Source of the DNA: Solicoccozyma terricola
Taxonomy: Eukaryota > Basidiomycota > Tremellomycetes > Filobasidiales > Piskurozymaceae
Assembly (NCBI GenBank): GCA_001600875.1
Contig: BCLD01000001.1
Coordinates: forward strand, 1,235,462-1,299,461
Length of the DNA: 64,000 nt
Reading direction: 5' to 3'
Below the pieces are notes generated by a model. That model saw only the letters and a program-made list of their open reading frames with translations. It was not told the DNA's origin and did no database searches. Within the stretch, counting starts at the first letter, position 1. Each line of letters begins with the position of its first letter. Of this stretch, positions 32,181 to 44,089 are shown piece after piece. The position numbers were made by a program, and so were the translations under genes.

Positions 32181-33643
32181 ACGGAAGGTGACGAGGCGGG
32201 TTTTTATATTTTCGAATTGATGGCCATTACCATGGAGGGGAAAAAATTGATCCTCGTTAGATTGAGGAGGGGGGTTTTGTGGGCTCGCAGCGGGTTTTCA
32301 GGGTACATGACGAGCTTCTACGAGGTCTGTCTGGGTTTATAACATTTGTGGAATCGGTACGTTTCTGTGTAATTTTGCCGACTATATACATCGTTAGTAG
32401 ATCATAGGTTGGTTGGGGGGGGGGGGTCGGACGAAACACCTTTGAGAATTATTCGTGACGGAACGCCTGGATACCACTTCTCCGCAAGGACGGCTTTGGC
32501 CCCATGAAATGGCCAACAGATAGTTGAACCGTATAATGCTCAACGCCAGACATCGTTCATCAAGGTAGAATCCCACGCTCACCTCCGCTGGACACTGACG
32601 ACTTACCCCAAAACCCGCTTCGCTCTCCCCTGCCGACATAGCAGCTAGGATCGCGTTCACGGTGATGGACGCCGTGTGGCAGGGAACGCAAGGCTTATAG
32701 ATTTGTATCGATCGATGGGCTGCGGAATAGCGGATGAAGGTTGTCATGTGGGTGTGATGATTTGCGTACAGCGTTTGATAGATGAAATAAAGGCATTTAC
32801 CTTGGGTGGCGAATATTGGGCCAAGATCGGTGGTGGATGTGGATTTCACTCGGACATTTCAATTCACCAACACGATGATTGGATAGTGTTGAGGTTCGGC
32901 TCGAACCTGTTACTCGATGCGGAACACTTGTCAATGTGGCTTCGATTAATGAGGTATTAGCGAGTAGGAACGGCAGAACATGGGTGGATTATGGCTAGAC
33001 TTTGTAGATACAGCCTGTCATTGGTTGGTCTTGCATGATCGTGTTTGGGTCTTCTAGTAGCAGGAATTTCACATGAAGGCATCCGGCTGAACGGCGCTTC
33101 TGAACCTTTCGTCAGGTGAACACTGCAGTCCATGTGCCAGCTTGGACCGCCAAATCATCTGACTCGGGTGCAGCGTTGATCTGTTTGTAAATCCGAGGAG
33201 AGGGAGGGATATGTGAGAAAGCAGCAGCAGACAACTGTTGCGACCCTGCCTGCCCTCCCCTTCCTTCACAGCCAAGCTCATACCGTCTCCTCATATCCTC
33301 TCTTTCCCCCTCGCATGCAACGATTCCGCCCATCCGGACGAGATCGCCAACACCGATGAGGCGTCGTTTGTGATGGATGGTGGAGGGTGGAGGGTGCATG
33401 GACGATGGACTGCGCATCGCGGTGGGAGGAGAAGGATGAGGTTGAAATGGACAGTAGTTACCTGTCCGTCAACAATTGATCTACCGATAGGAGAGTGAAC
33501 AGTCAACGCCATCATCCCATCGGGGGAAGCGCCGTAGCAGACATTCCCAGGAAGTGTACATAGCAGACGTGGCAGTATCATGATCGTATGCCCGCCGTCT
33601 GTCTTCCAACCCCAAACACCTTCCTGTCCATCCCATCCACATC
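32181..33643. other. Intergenic, no gene securely identified
   Basis: 1.46 kb between two plus-strand genes. It contains G12 (32415-32426). Two weak minus-strand coding hints were seen. One is an ATG frame at 33581-33462 followed by a GTAACT donor; it could splice to 33180-33112 to give a 62-residue peptide. The other is a segment near 32610-32680 reading NAILAAMSAGESEAGFG before GTAAGT. Neither resembles a family known to me, so they are not listed as genes. Confidence 0.4.
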
Positions 33644-36291
33644 ATGTCCATCAAGTCTGCAAAAGACCATCTAGGGAGTATCGACTCTCCTAATCACTCG
33701 GCCCACTCCGACCCTCCTCAGCACCTCACAGCCCAACCGTATGCGTATCAACATGGGACAGAGGATATCGAGCCCACATTAGGATGGAGGACTTGGTGAG
33801 TCCGTTGTGAATTCTGGATGTAGTTTGTGAAACAATGTGCAAACATTCCTCGCCACTCGGGTTCCAGGATGGTCTACGTTTCCGTCTGTTTCCTGGCGTT
33901 TGGTACCAACTAGTGAGTTGCCGGTGTGGATTCCGCCTCGCTCGATTTGCTTGTCTGATGCGATCCCTTGGTCCTCCTCATAGCTCTGTATCCGCCACTG
34001 GGTTCTGGGTACCCTGTACGTCATTCACCGCTTGGGAAGGGAATGCTCAATTGACCACAGAGTTGTGCTGCGACACCTCCATCAGATGTCATAGAATCCC
34101 TCGGTTCTCCAAAGATTGCCATCTGGTTTGCGGAGGGCGGTCTAGTCAGTCAAGTCGCATTGACTCCACTGATCGGACAACGTGAGTTGTTTTGCGATCA
34201 AACGCCTTTCGCAGAGGGCTAACTAGGCTACCCATACGACGATGTACACCATACAGTCTCCGATTTTGGATCCCCATCTCGTCGTGTTCTCGTTTGTCTA
34301 CTTGCTGGTCTCGGAGCAGTGGGTTGTATTGTCGCTGGAACAGCGAATACAATGAGTGTTGGAATTATTGGCGTCGTATTTGGGGGACTCAGGTGAGTGG
34401 GCGAGAGCATTTCTGTGACAGGATCTGACGGTCAACTACTCAACATGTGCACTGCAGTGTCCTTTCATACTTTGTGCAATTCGCAATCGTTGGAGAGCAA
34501 GTCCACAATACTCCATCCCATGTCCTTGTGCTTTTGAATTAACAATCCCGTTCAACAGAATCATTCCACATCGAATGCGTGGACTCGCGCAGGCCACTCT
34601 TTATTCCATCCTCGGTTGCGCTGCGGTGGTCAATAACACTGCCGGAGGAGCATTCATCCGTGACAACGTCGGTGGACGAGGTGGTTGGCGATGTAAGCCG
34701 GTGGAAACAACGGAAATTGTGATGTAGGAAAATCGCTGATCCATCAAACCACTCGCTCAGGGAACATGTACATGGCTGCGATCTTGCAAGGAACTGGTAT
34801 CAGTGAGTTGACGACGGTCCACGTTACCCTCCTCCACTATATACGGCTCCATATCTCAGTTTCCCACCTTCCTCCCCAGTCCTCATCCTCATTTTTTACC
34901 GCCCTCGTCGTATCAACGACCCCAACGAGCCTTCTTACTTCACCCGTATCCGTCAACGCATCGACGTCGTTGGCAACCTGCTATGGATGGGTGCGTTCAT
35001 ACCGTTGATGATGGGTCTCATCTGGGGTGGCAACACGTACGAGTGGAAGTCGGTTCCAGTCATCGTATGCCTTTGCGTGGGTTCCGCGTTGGGTATTTGT
35101 TGTGCTTTGCATCAGATCTTTATCAAAAAGTCCTGTGTCAGTGCTGCCGTGTGTGGATACTATTCCAAGCGGTTCCGAAGAGTCACAGAGTTGTTGGTAG
35201 GAGGTTATATTATCGTTGCCGGTGCCTGGTGAGTAGGGGAGTGTAAAAATTTTCCACAGAGAACTGATCTGGCAGCGTCTCTGGTGTCATATACAGTGTC
35301 GGGTTTGCTTTGTGCGGCGCCGACCCCAAATTCGACAAGGTGAACTACGCTATGATGTTTTTGACTGGATTGGGTTTCGGTCCACCGTGCGTGTCTCAGC
35401 TGTATCAGTCAGCCCTCTTGCTTCATATCACTTACCCCCATATCAACTTGACAGAGAGGGGCTGTTGTTGGCTGTCGGACAACTCGCGGTCGCACCCGAG
35501 TTTAGCGGTATTGCCAGTGCTGTGAGTTGTTGTAATCTAGCCGCAAAGCAACATCGCTGACTTGCTGGGGAATGTCTCAAGCATATCATCGTCAGTCTGT
35601 CGTGAATTACATGTTCCCCCCTCTCTCGACCTGACGAACCGCCTCCATACCACAGGGTATCCGAAGCATGGGAGGGACAAGTAATTGCCTCACATTCTCA
35701 CACCGAAACTCCGACTGACATCGTTCTCCACCCTACAGTCGGCGCTGCCATTGCGTCTGGTATCTTCACCGCCAAGCTCACCACAAAGCTACCCGCGACC
35801 ATCGCGCAGTACGCTGTTGATGCCGGTGTATCATCTGAGAATGTCATGGCCGTAGTAGCGGCAGTTGCGGCGTCGAACGGCGCGCCGGTGTCGGTTCCTG
35901 GTGGGTGGCGAGCCGATAAATGCGAATCCGCTCCAGCTGAACCGCGTTACTCTCTCCTGTCAGGAATCACGGACGCCCAGATCGCAGCCGCTCAATTCGG
36001 TCGACTCACCGCCTTTGCTAAATCGTTTAGCTACATTTTCTGGTCGGTTTTGCCATGGTCAGTCCTGGGAGCTGTTGGTGAGTCACGCTGGCGTCAAGAC
36101 CCCGCCGGCCTCACGGATGCAACTAATGCAATCCCCGTCCTACAGCTCTCGCATTCCTTGGACCAGTTCGTGAGCAGATGACCTGGGTCATCGACGCACC
36201 CATCGAGAGTCTCGATGCTCTCGGTCTTGCCCACGCTCACCCCGACGAGGCTTTGGTTTCTACCAAGGAGAAGGAGGTCGTTCCAGCTTGA
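33644..36291 (+). CDS. MFS transporter, TRI12/siderophore-type DHA2 family (562 aa, 16 exons)
   Basis: Exons: 33644-33795, 33868-33912, 33984-34015, 34086-34181, 34227-34392, 34458-34496, 34559-34692, 34761-34802, 34880-35228, 35276-35386, 35455-35521, 35582-35590, 35656-35680, 35739-35900, 35964-36077, 36146-36291. The protein has many hydrophobic segments, a basic loop (EIIPHRMRGLAQATLYS), the central IDVVGNLLWMGAFIPLMM / GLIWGG block and the late GIASA...SMGGTIGAAIASG helix typical of 14-TMS drug/siderophore/trichothecene exporters. It should sit in the plasma or vacuolar membrane as a proton antiporter; the substrate cannot be told. The intron after exon 6 is GC-AG, and exon 12 is a 9-nt microexon. 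Exons 3-4 (the first periplasmic loop) are the least certain part. It lies tail-to-tail with the Zn2Cys6 factor. Confidence 0.85.
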
Positions 36292-36483
36292 ACACTATTA
36301 TTCACCGTGGTATATCATTTTATGAATCAATCGTTTGGGGATTCTTGGTTGTGATCTATAGCACTATACACTTTTCTGCTCCTCAGTACCGTAATTTAGG
36401 ATGATAATCAATACATGACTCGGTTTTTTACAACTCTCCACCTCAGAGAAGAACGCGGGACAAGATCCGTTTTCCGCAGGTCG

Positions 36484-39400
36484 CTACATCTCAAACTCAG
36501 GCATTTGAGCGTTGTATTTTTCCACCCAAAGGAGCCATTCGTCCTCCGCTGACCACCCCCAGCTACTTGGAAGGCTGTTCCATTTGATATTGTCGTGATA
36601 CGAGGGCACTACCTGCTCCAACACCGGAAACGTTTGCAGCTGAGGTCCGACGGTGACATGGTCCTGGCTTGCATCGCTGAATGAGGCGGAGGCTTTACTA
36701 CTGTTGGGCAAATCTGATGATGGGCAAAGGGAAACGTCGAATGAGCCGCTACTCAAGCTGAAATTCGGCGTGGTTCTACTCACCAGGTTCTGGTCGACTT
36801 GCGAGAACGGCGGGTTTTTCGGTTTGTAACGACGCTTGCCGGGTTGAGATCTCTCTTTGCGTAATCTCGGAAAGGCAGTGCAGCACCCGTCGATACTGCA
36901 AGCACATCGCATATGTACCGACAAATTGGTCAATCCATCCCAGGCACTGAAAGAGGGGCGGGGTCCCGCCGGTATACCTCAGTACGACGACTCGAGATCG
37001 TTGCAAAGATTAGCTCACCTCTTCAAACGACTTTCGAGCTACGGTCGCGATCGCGATACTGGTCGAGGAGGTCTGAGTGAGATGGACAATCCCTGCTTGA
37101 AAAATGCTGTGAAACGTTTGTTTGGGTGAGACCATCTCCCATACCCAATTAGTTCAGAGTACCACCTACATATAAACACATGCGTTTGGCCAACGAAACA
37201 GACCCATTCCTTGGTCCATTACCCTGCATGTGGCGTTCACTTCGTCCGCCGCTTGTTGACATAGAGCGAGGGAGGTTGTAGATCCACACGGTCGGTGGAT
37301 CATCTTGAGTGATCGAATAAAGGGGCGATGGATGAGGATTACATTGAGGTTGTAGCACTGATGATAGGCACAGTTAGCCACTCAGGAGCACGTACATTGC
37401 GTTGCTTTGTCCTACCATCTTTAGCAACAAGAGATGCGACGGAACGCGATCCATGGGTTGCGAACCTATCACAGAGAGGTGCGCAATTTTCCAATGCACT
37501 AGACTCTCATCCAGCTCCGTCGTCAAATCCACCGGCGAATCGACAACAGGCTGACGCCACATGGCCTGCAGAATGACCTCCATCTGAGTCATGAGATCGA
37601 CGCGTGCGATGAGGCTGGACACTGTGCGCGCTTGTGTATCGATGTATCGGTGTGCATGGAAGGGAATAATGAGTTGAGCGTCTTTGGACCAATCACTGAA
37701 CTCGTCTGCCACCTCTATAACCGGAAGTGAGGCAAGCTGTTGCAAATCACTTCAGATAACGACGTGGGGCCACGCTTCGAGAGAGTCGCAACACTCACAA
37801 CGAATGTCCTGTGGAGTAGGAATGGCTTGCCGAGCATCATTCCAATCAACTTGTCCAGCGCGTATACTGGGCGTCGTCGTGGGAGGATACTCTTTCAGTC
37901 GGCATCCCAGCATCCCGCACCGCTCCAATACTCACGGCACCAGACAACTCGTCTTTTCTCTTGCTCATGAGCGTACTGTTCAGATTCTGGCTGACAGACG
38001 ATGCTCTTGTTGCACAGGTTGAGAGAAATGGCTAGACAGATAGCTTTCGCAGCAGAGTTCCACCCGCGATAGACTTGGTTAATGGCAATCTGAATTTGGA
38101 GGCGTCTGTCAAAATCTGCGTGCGACTCGAATGGAAGGCAGAGTTGGGGGGGGGGGGGGGACACACCTCTTTTAGAGTGAGCAATAGAAGCGCTTGACAG
38201 GTGACGATGTCACCTTTATCAGTTTCATCGAGCTGTCTAATGATTTTTCTCGCTCGTTTGTAGAATATGTCTCCAAGAGAAACGTTGTTGCGAGTGCGGA
38301 GCCTGGGCAATAAATCGCTGTGGTAAGCCGAAGACAATGGTCACGCTGCATTCAACCTCACGAAAGCATTTCCACCTGCTCTACGTAGGTCTCGCTCTGT
38401 TTGCTCAGCCGAGTAAGATCGGGACGGACGCTGACCGCCATGATTGCGTAGTGGAGAAGTGGAGTCTTTTTCTGAGCCGTGTCCTGGTCGTAGCTTGGTC
38501 GGTGGACGACCGGCCATATCTGAACGGAAAGGTTCTCGGCAGGGGGTTGGCATGAAACGAGATACCGGCATAGACTAGTCCACTCACCGGATGAATGAAA
38601 CACCAGTAGATGCTGTCGTCGGGTGATTCCAATTTTGCCGTCAGTTGAGACATCTACTTCTGAATCACCAAATGTTCCCCACCTGTAACACAACTTCTGC
38701 ATCTGCTTGTCATTCGTCAACTTTTCCAGATCATCCTCTGATGCCACAAATTCATCTTCTCCGTCTTCATCTAGTTCACCGCTGTCTTCACGTCCGAGAT
38801 GTGACTCTTCGGCTGCGAGAGCCCTAAACGTCTCTACATCTGCACCATCAGCAGCTACCAGGCGGTCCGCAAAGGTTGGTGGGGGAGGACAAGTGGGCTT
38901 GGGAATGAAGGAAGGAATGGTGGTAATAGGTTTCTGTAGGGGAATGGTAGGAGCGACGACAGGAGTTGCCGTAGTGGCTGAGGTGGAAGCGTTGTCAAAG
39001 TTACGGCTCGTGTTTGGCAGAGTTTGAGGCGGAATCGCGGGATATCCGTCCGGGTTGTTGTATGGATACACGATAGCGTGTCCATTTTCAATCGTTCGAC
39101 CGATGGCTGGTGGTGTCATATCGCGCGACGGTTCGAATGAATACATCGGTCTAGGTTCCGTCTCCCAGTGTCCGTTGATGAATCCACGAGTTCCACGACC
39201 GAGGTTTGATGGCTGAACATAAAAATTTGCCGGGACAGCCGGGACTTCGTATCGGTCAAACCTTGTAGCAGTTGGATAATCCAGCAAGTCGTGTACGCTT
39301 GTAATTGAGCGTTGTGTTGCAGGGGGGTGTAGTGGTCTGGGCCGAATTGGGAATGTTGGAGGTAGTTCGTAGTCGAGTATCGGCGCGAGATGATGATGAT

Positions 39401-40211
39401 GAGGATGATCTTGATTATTATCGACAAGATGAGTTGGATGACCCGAATAACTCAAAGATCTCTGTTGCACAAGAGTCCCGCGGGGATCCCCAACTCCTCT
39501 ACTCTCTGGCATCGAAGTGATATCGCGAGGATGGTTCGCACCATGCAAAAGGGCAATGTTTCCAATTGGCGTCGCACCCATCATCGGTGTGAAACCTTGG
39601 GGCGCGGAGGACCCGGAAGGTCCGGACATTGCCACGCTGTATGCAGTTGGTGCTCTACGATCTATCATCTGGGAGTCTGTCGGATTGGATTTTTTTCTGG
39701 GTCCTCTGTTTTGAAGGAGGGGGCTTGTGCGTGAGTCACGATGGGGGAGCGGAGCTCGGGGCATATATGCAAACGCTCACCTTCGTTGTCTCGGTGTGTA
39801 TTCGCAGACGATGCCTCGCCGACGACATCCCTCGCATTGTTCACCGCCAGAGCACTATGTGGGATGACAAGAGGATGTGTTGTAATTTTTTTTTTAGCAG
39901 CGAGTCAACTCGGCCTTCTTCCCGACACGAGTACAAGGCATTGAATGACCGAGGCAGCTCTCCAGTTGTTGTTATACAAGCGTCTTCCTAGATAGAACCC
40001 TCCCTCCCAGCATACAACTCACCCTGGCTTTCCTTTTCACACAAGTCTCGCACGCTCTTTCCACCATCGGACGATAGTTGTTCCTCTTTCGTAGTTTCGG
40101 ACTGGTGTCGCTGTCGTCTGTTGGGGTGGTGGTCGTTGGCGCCGGGTTTCCCGGAGACGCGGAGGAGGTGGTTGACGGTGGCAGCGGGACGGCAGGGTAT
40201 GTGAACGGCAT
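36484..40211 (-). CDS. Zn2Cys6 fungal-specific transcription factor (943 aa, 13 exons)
   Basis: Exons: 40211-40023, 39854-39781, 39705-38683, 38612-38588, 38519-38362, 38317-38167, 38089-37936, 37866-37799, 37736-37416, 37357-37170, 37106-37019, 36946-36784, 36713-36484. The zinc cluster spans the first intron: CETCVKRKARC then SGGEQCEGCRRRGIVC, a perfect CX2CX6CX5CX2CX6C. After a long Pro/Ser linker and an acidic patch comes the fungal_trans middle homology region (YWCFIHPVQ / IWPVVHRPSY, LLLLTLKEIAINQVYRGW, LYALDKLIGMMLGKPF, LIHRPFIRS). It ends in an acidic/aromatic tail (GWSAEDEWLLW) that may activate. It should bind CGG-type half sites in the nucleus. Its start is 325 bp from the divergent monooxygenase, a possible target. 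Intron 5 is only 44 nt; intron 6 contains C15. Confidence 0.92.
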
Positions 40212-40536
40212 GACGGGGGGGTAGTGTTGGTGTGTGGTGGGGTGAGTCCAGCTGGAAAGACGAGGACGATGATGTTCGTGGTGGCAGTGGCTGGTGCTTG
40301 CCCAACTCTCCCTCCCAACCTCCTACGGGTCACGTGCCAGGGCACTCCGGGCATTCCGCCGCCTCGGAATGATCGTCGGCGGTGGCGGTGGCGAACGGAA
40401 TGCACGAGGCGCGAGCGTGGGAATGAGGCTGAGACAGGAATATGGCGATGGTCATGGCAGCATGGACGCATGGTCATCCACCCGCCACCCGCCACCCCCC
40501 ATCCCCCGACCCCCATCCTCAAACATCATCTCCATC
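40212..40536. promoter_or_regulatory. Divergent promoter between Zn2Cys6 factor and monooxygenase
   Basis: 325 bp between opposite start codons. Several CGG/CCG triplets occur (for example around 40360-40382), compatible with zinc-cluster binding, but such triplets are common in this GC-rich DNA. Confidence 0.5.
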
Positions 40537-43500
40537 ATGGTCCTCACCACAGAACAGGAACTAGAGCTCCATCCCGTACGTCCATCTCCCTCCTCGCAGA
40601 CCGCGACCGCATCGCTGAACCCCGCCTCGAGTGAATTCTTTCCAGACGCTCGATTATTTGCAAGGTGCATTGCCGAAAGTGGATATTGTACGTGCTCCCC
40701 GTCCCCCGTTCCCCCGTTCCCCCCCTCCCTCATCTGCACGACTAACATCCATCCATCCCTTTGCAGTCGCCAGACACAGACTGCAAAGCCATCGTCGCCT
40801 CGTTCCTCGACTCGCACTGGCCGGCCCTCCCTCTCCAGTCCTGGTCCACAGGCTCGTTCTACCGCGATCAATTCGCATTCTCTGGTACACTTCGTACATT
40901 CCACACTCCCGAGTCTGCATCTGCGGCGTGGAATGAGCTGAGTAACGATGTCCAAGTCGGTAAAGTCACCGTTGTAAAAGATTCAGAGAGGATTCTACAA
41001 TGTGGACCTCAAGAGGCGTTTGTAGAGTGCATGATCCAGTTTGAAACGGGCGGGAATGATCATGTACTCGCTGAAAAGTGTTCTGGATTCATCAAGTGAG
41101 TTATGCGGTGTCAAAAGGTTTGTGCAGATGGTCACCTGATCCCGACGAGTTTTCGCGCGTTTGCCTACCGGTCAGTCTCATTCCGGTGGACGGAGGATGG
41201 CAATTATACTGTTTGCAGACGATTCTAGAGGAGTTTATAGGGTTTGAGAGCGTAGATTTGAGGGGATTGTTCCCGAAAGACACACCACCCACCCACGCAA
41301 CGGCGTCGGTTGAGCTTCAGGTAATCGATGATATCACGGATGGAATCTCCTCCCTCGGCGCAAATCCAATCGCCCTCACCACGACTCCTGACCTCCCCAA
41401 GCATTTCAATACCCTCGTCATTGGAGGAGGTCAATCTGGACTTTGCGCAGCCGGCTACCTCAAATCGTTGGACATCAGCTATCTCATCGTGGAGAGGAAC
41501 AACGAGGTCGGAGATAGTTGGAAATCCAGGTATGGGAGTTTGAAGGTGCGTGTGGGGCGAGTTGCGGGATTGGGAGGGCAGAGAGCCGCAGGAGAGTATC
41601 CTTGCTGAAACGCGGGTCATCCTGCATTTCGCAGCTTCATACGCCGAGTGCATTCAGTTAGTCGTCTGATCGTTCCCATGGAGAATCCAAGCTGACCTCT
41701 CAAGGTGGGACATCAAATAGACCATCTAGCTTTCGGACCAACTTTCACATCGGAAGACGGTTACGGTGAATGGTTGACCAAGGATGAATTGGCAAGAGGA
41801 TACAAAGAGTATGCCAAGAGGTATCAGATCGTACGTTTGAAATATTATCGCCTTCAATTCGATTTGGACGACTGATTCCTCCTCTTAGAACATCTGGTGC
41901 TCATCGCACATCACTTGGTGTGAACACGACAAATCTACCGGAATCTTCACCGTAGAGATTGACAAGCAAGGGAAAAAGGAGATTGTGACTTGCAAAAACG
42001 TGATCCTTGCAACTGGTCCAGGTGGGACTGTGCCTTTGAAACCAAAGTACGAGGGCGAGGTGAGGTTGGAGAGATGATGAACAAAGCGACGAGGAGGAAG
42101 CTGAAGAAAAGAAGTTTCACAGGAGGCGTATACAGGCGACCTGATTCACTCTTCGGTTTGGAAGAATGCGGAAAAGTGGAAGGGGAAGAAGGGGATCGTG
42201 ATTGGCACAGGTGAGTGTATTTCTTCAGGTGGCGACACAAGTGAAGCGGAGCTCGGCTCATCCCTACACTTCCCCTTATCCAGCGAACACGGGTGAGTTT
42301 GTGTTTCGCGCTGGGACGAGGTCCAAAGGCTCATCCGACAATTCTCAGCGCATGATGTTGCAGAAGACATGTTGGCGGCAGGAATGGACGTCACTATGCT
42401 TCAGAGATGCCATACGTGTGAGTAGACCCGCTGGTACCCGGTTCGACGTGGTGACTCAAAGTAACCTGCCGCAGTCGTCCTCTCACGAGACTATTTCACC
42501 TCGTTCTTCAATTGTGAGCTGACGCCACCCGTCATGAACCCCCCGGCTTTGACACTGATCTCCCTCTAGTTGTCTGGCTATCCGGACGATCGCAAGAGGA
42601 GTCCGACAGATGGTTTTTTTCTCCTGCTACCGCAGTTTCTCGCCTCCAGACGATGAATTACCTCTGGCCGCTGATTGCCGCTGATCAGTGAGTGGAACGT
42701 TTGTGCGACTACGGGTGGGCGAAAAAGCTGATACGAGTTCTATCCTACAGTCAACAATACGACGACCTAGAGAAAGCCGGGTTCAAGGTCGAAAGGAATG
42801 GTGACTTTTTTGTGAGTTGGATGCTGGAGTTTTTGGTTGTGCAATTCTTATCGAACCATCGATGCAGAACATGCTCCTAGTCCGATTTGGTGGACATGTA
42901 ATGGTAATCATCTCTGGGTCTTGTGTCGTATCCTCGTTTTGCTGATTCCTCGGCGGCTGAAATCAGGACCACGGTACATCCGCCAAGATCGCAGCTGGCA
43001 AGGCAAGTTTATCAAATCTCGCAGAGTAGACTTGTGTTTTACTGACTGCCTACCCCCCACAGATCAAGGTCAAGTCCGATGCTCTCCCCGTTGCATACAC
43101 GTCTACCGGGCTCGAATTTGAGAACGGCTCAATGTTGGACGCCGACGTGATAGTCTACACTACTGGGCGAGTGGCCGCTCCCGTCTTACAAAGTGAGGGA
43201 CCCACCGTCTGACCAACATGAAATCCTTGACAGGTTTGAAAAGGACTCTAAGTCTGCTGCCAGAGACATCTTTGGCGCAGAAATATCTGCTCAGCTTGAC
43301 GAGTGAGTCGGCCGTCGACTCTAAAAAGAGGCAATGGGATACTGCAAATCGCTCATTCGACATTTGCAGTCTCTGGGGATGCGACGAGGAAGGAGAATTG
43401 AAGGGTGCATTCAAGCCGTGTGGATGTGAGACTTGGTCGCCGGAACGATGAAATCCAGGATTACGCTCATCCGCTTTCCTCCCCTCAGATCCCGGCATCT

Positions 43501-43613
43501 TCATGACAGGCGGAGGATGCGCTCAAGCTCGGTACTTTACCCGTCTTGTCGCCATGCAGATCAAGGCAGAAATGCTTGGTAAACCGTTGGTGGTTTACAG
43601 CAAAACTCCTTAG
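40537..43613 (+). CDS. Flavin-containing monooxygenase-like FAD/NAD(P)H oxidoreductase (628 aa, 19 exons)
   Basis: Exons: 40537-40575, 40646-40687, 40767-41095, 41176-41545, 41634-41655, 41721-41830, 41889-42059, 42123-42210, 42284-42292, 42349-42417, 42475-42513, 42570-42687, 42751-42811, 42868-42897, 42967-43002, 43063-43166, 43234-43302, 43370-43425, 43489-43613. The first about 180 residues form an NTF2-like/SnoaL-type extension (WSTGSFYRDQFAFSGTLRTF). Then comes the FAD Rossmann motif VIGGGQSGLCAAG, a second nucleotide motif GTANTAHDVAEDML and a late VIVYTTGFEKD / MTGGGCAQARYF block. This is the layout of fungal FMO-like (YUCCA-related) oxidoreductases that hydroxylate or oxidise small molecules. 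It is soluble. Exon 9 (9 nt) encodes the core of the second dinucleotide motif. Two introns (donors 43003 and 43167) are GC-AG. Confidence 0.88.
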
Positions 43614-44089
43614 AACCGTACACAGGATACACGTAGGGGTTCCGTTCTCCAATCCTGTTCAAAGATTTCCGTTTTTCCGTTTTCCGCGTTTCCGTTTTCC
43701 TTTAATGACATCTCGATGCGCCGCTTCATTCATATATCACCACGAATAAAACGGCTACAAACATGTCCTCTTATTCTTTCTTGTCTCCTTGAACGACAAT
43801 GCTTGGTGACACGGTGCGTCGCGCCGTCCTCTACAGTCGTCCGATCCTTTGCGCATGCAATCCAAATTGGTGGACTAGACGCCGAAGCCGATTCGACAAG
43901 GAAAGGTCGAGCGACGTCGTAGTCTAACGACGATGACCGAAGTTCCATGATCCCAGTTGTCTACTTGGCGACGGGGATGAAGGGGGGTATGGTATCTTCG
44001 GGAGGATGTCCTGTATGGTATCGTCCACATGCTACAGCCGACCTTCCATGTCGTCGAGGTTGCAGGTATTCCCCATGCCCGACACCTTC
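43614..44089. other. Convergent 3' intergenic stretch
   Basis: Between the monooxygenase stop and the stop of the DUF1279-like gene. It holds a TTTCCG-rich repeat (43667-43700). On the minus strand the frame of the DUF1279-like gene stays open for 42 codons past its stop (to 43961), discussed as a finding. Confidence 0.5.

Noticed and set aside
32676..32960. 94-codon plus-strand ORF after the second Grx-like gene
   Set aside because: No recognisable domain and no splice partners; likely chance.
33112..33581. Two-exon minus-strand candidate of 62 residues
   Set aside because: Unknown sequence, weak GTAACT donor and an origin only 62 bp from the divergent MFS start; not enough support.
40576..40599. 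24-nt intron at the start of the monooxygenase
   Set aside because: Below the minimal intron size; the 70-nt intron to TTCCAG at 40645 restores the conserved frame.
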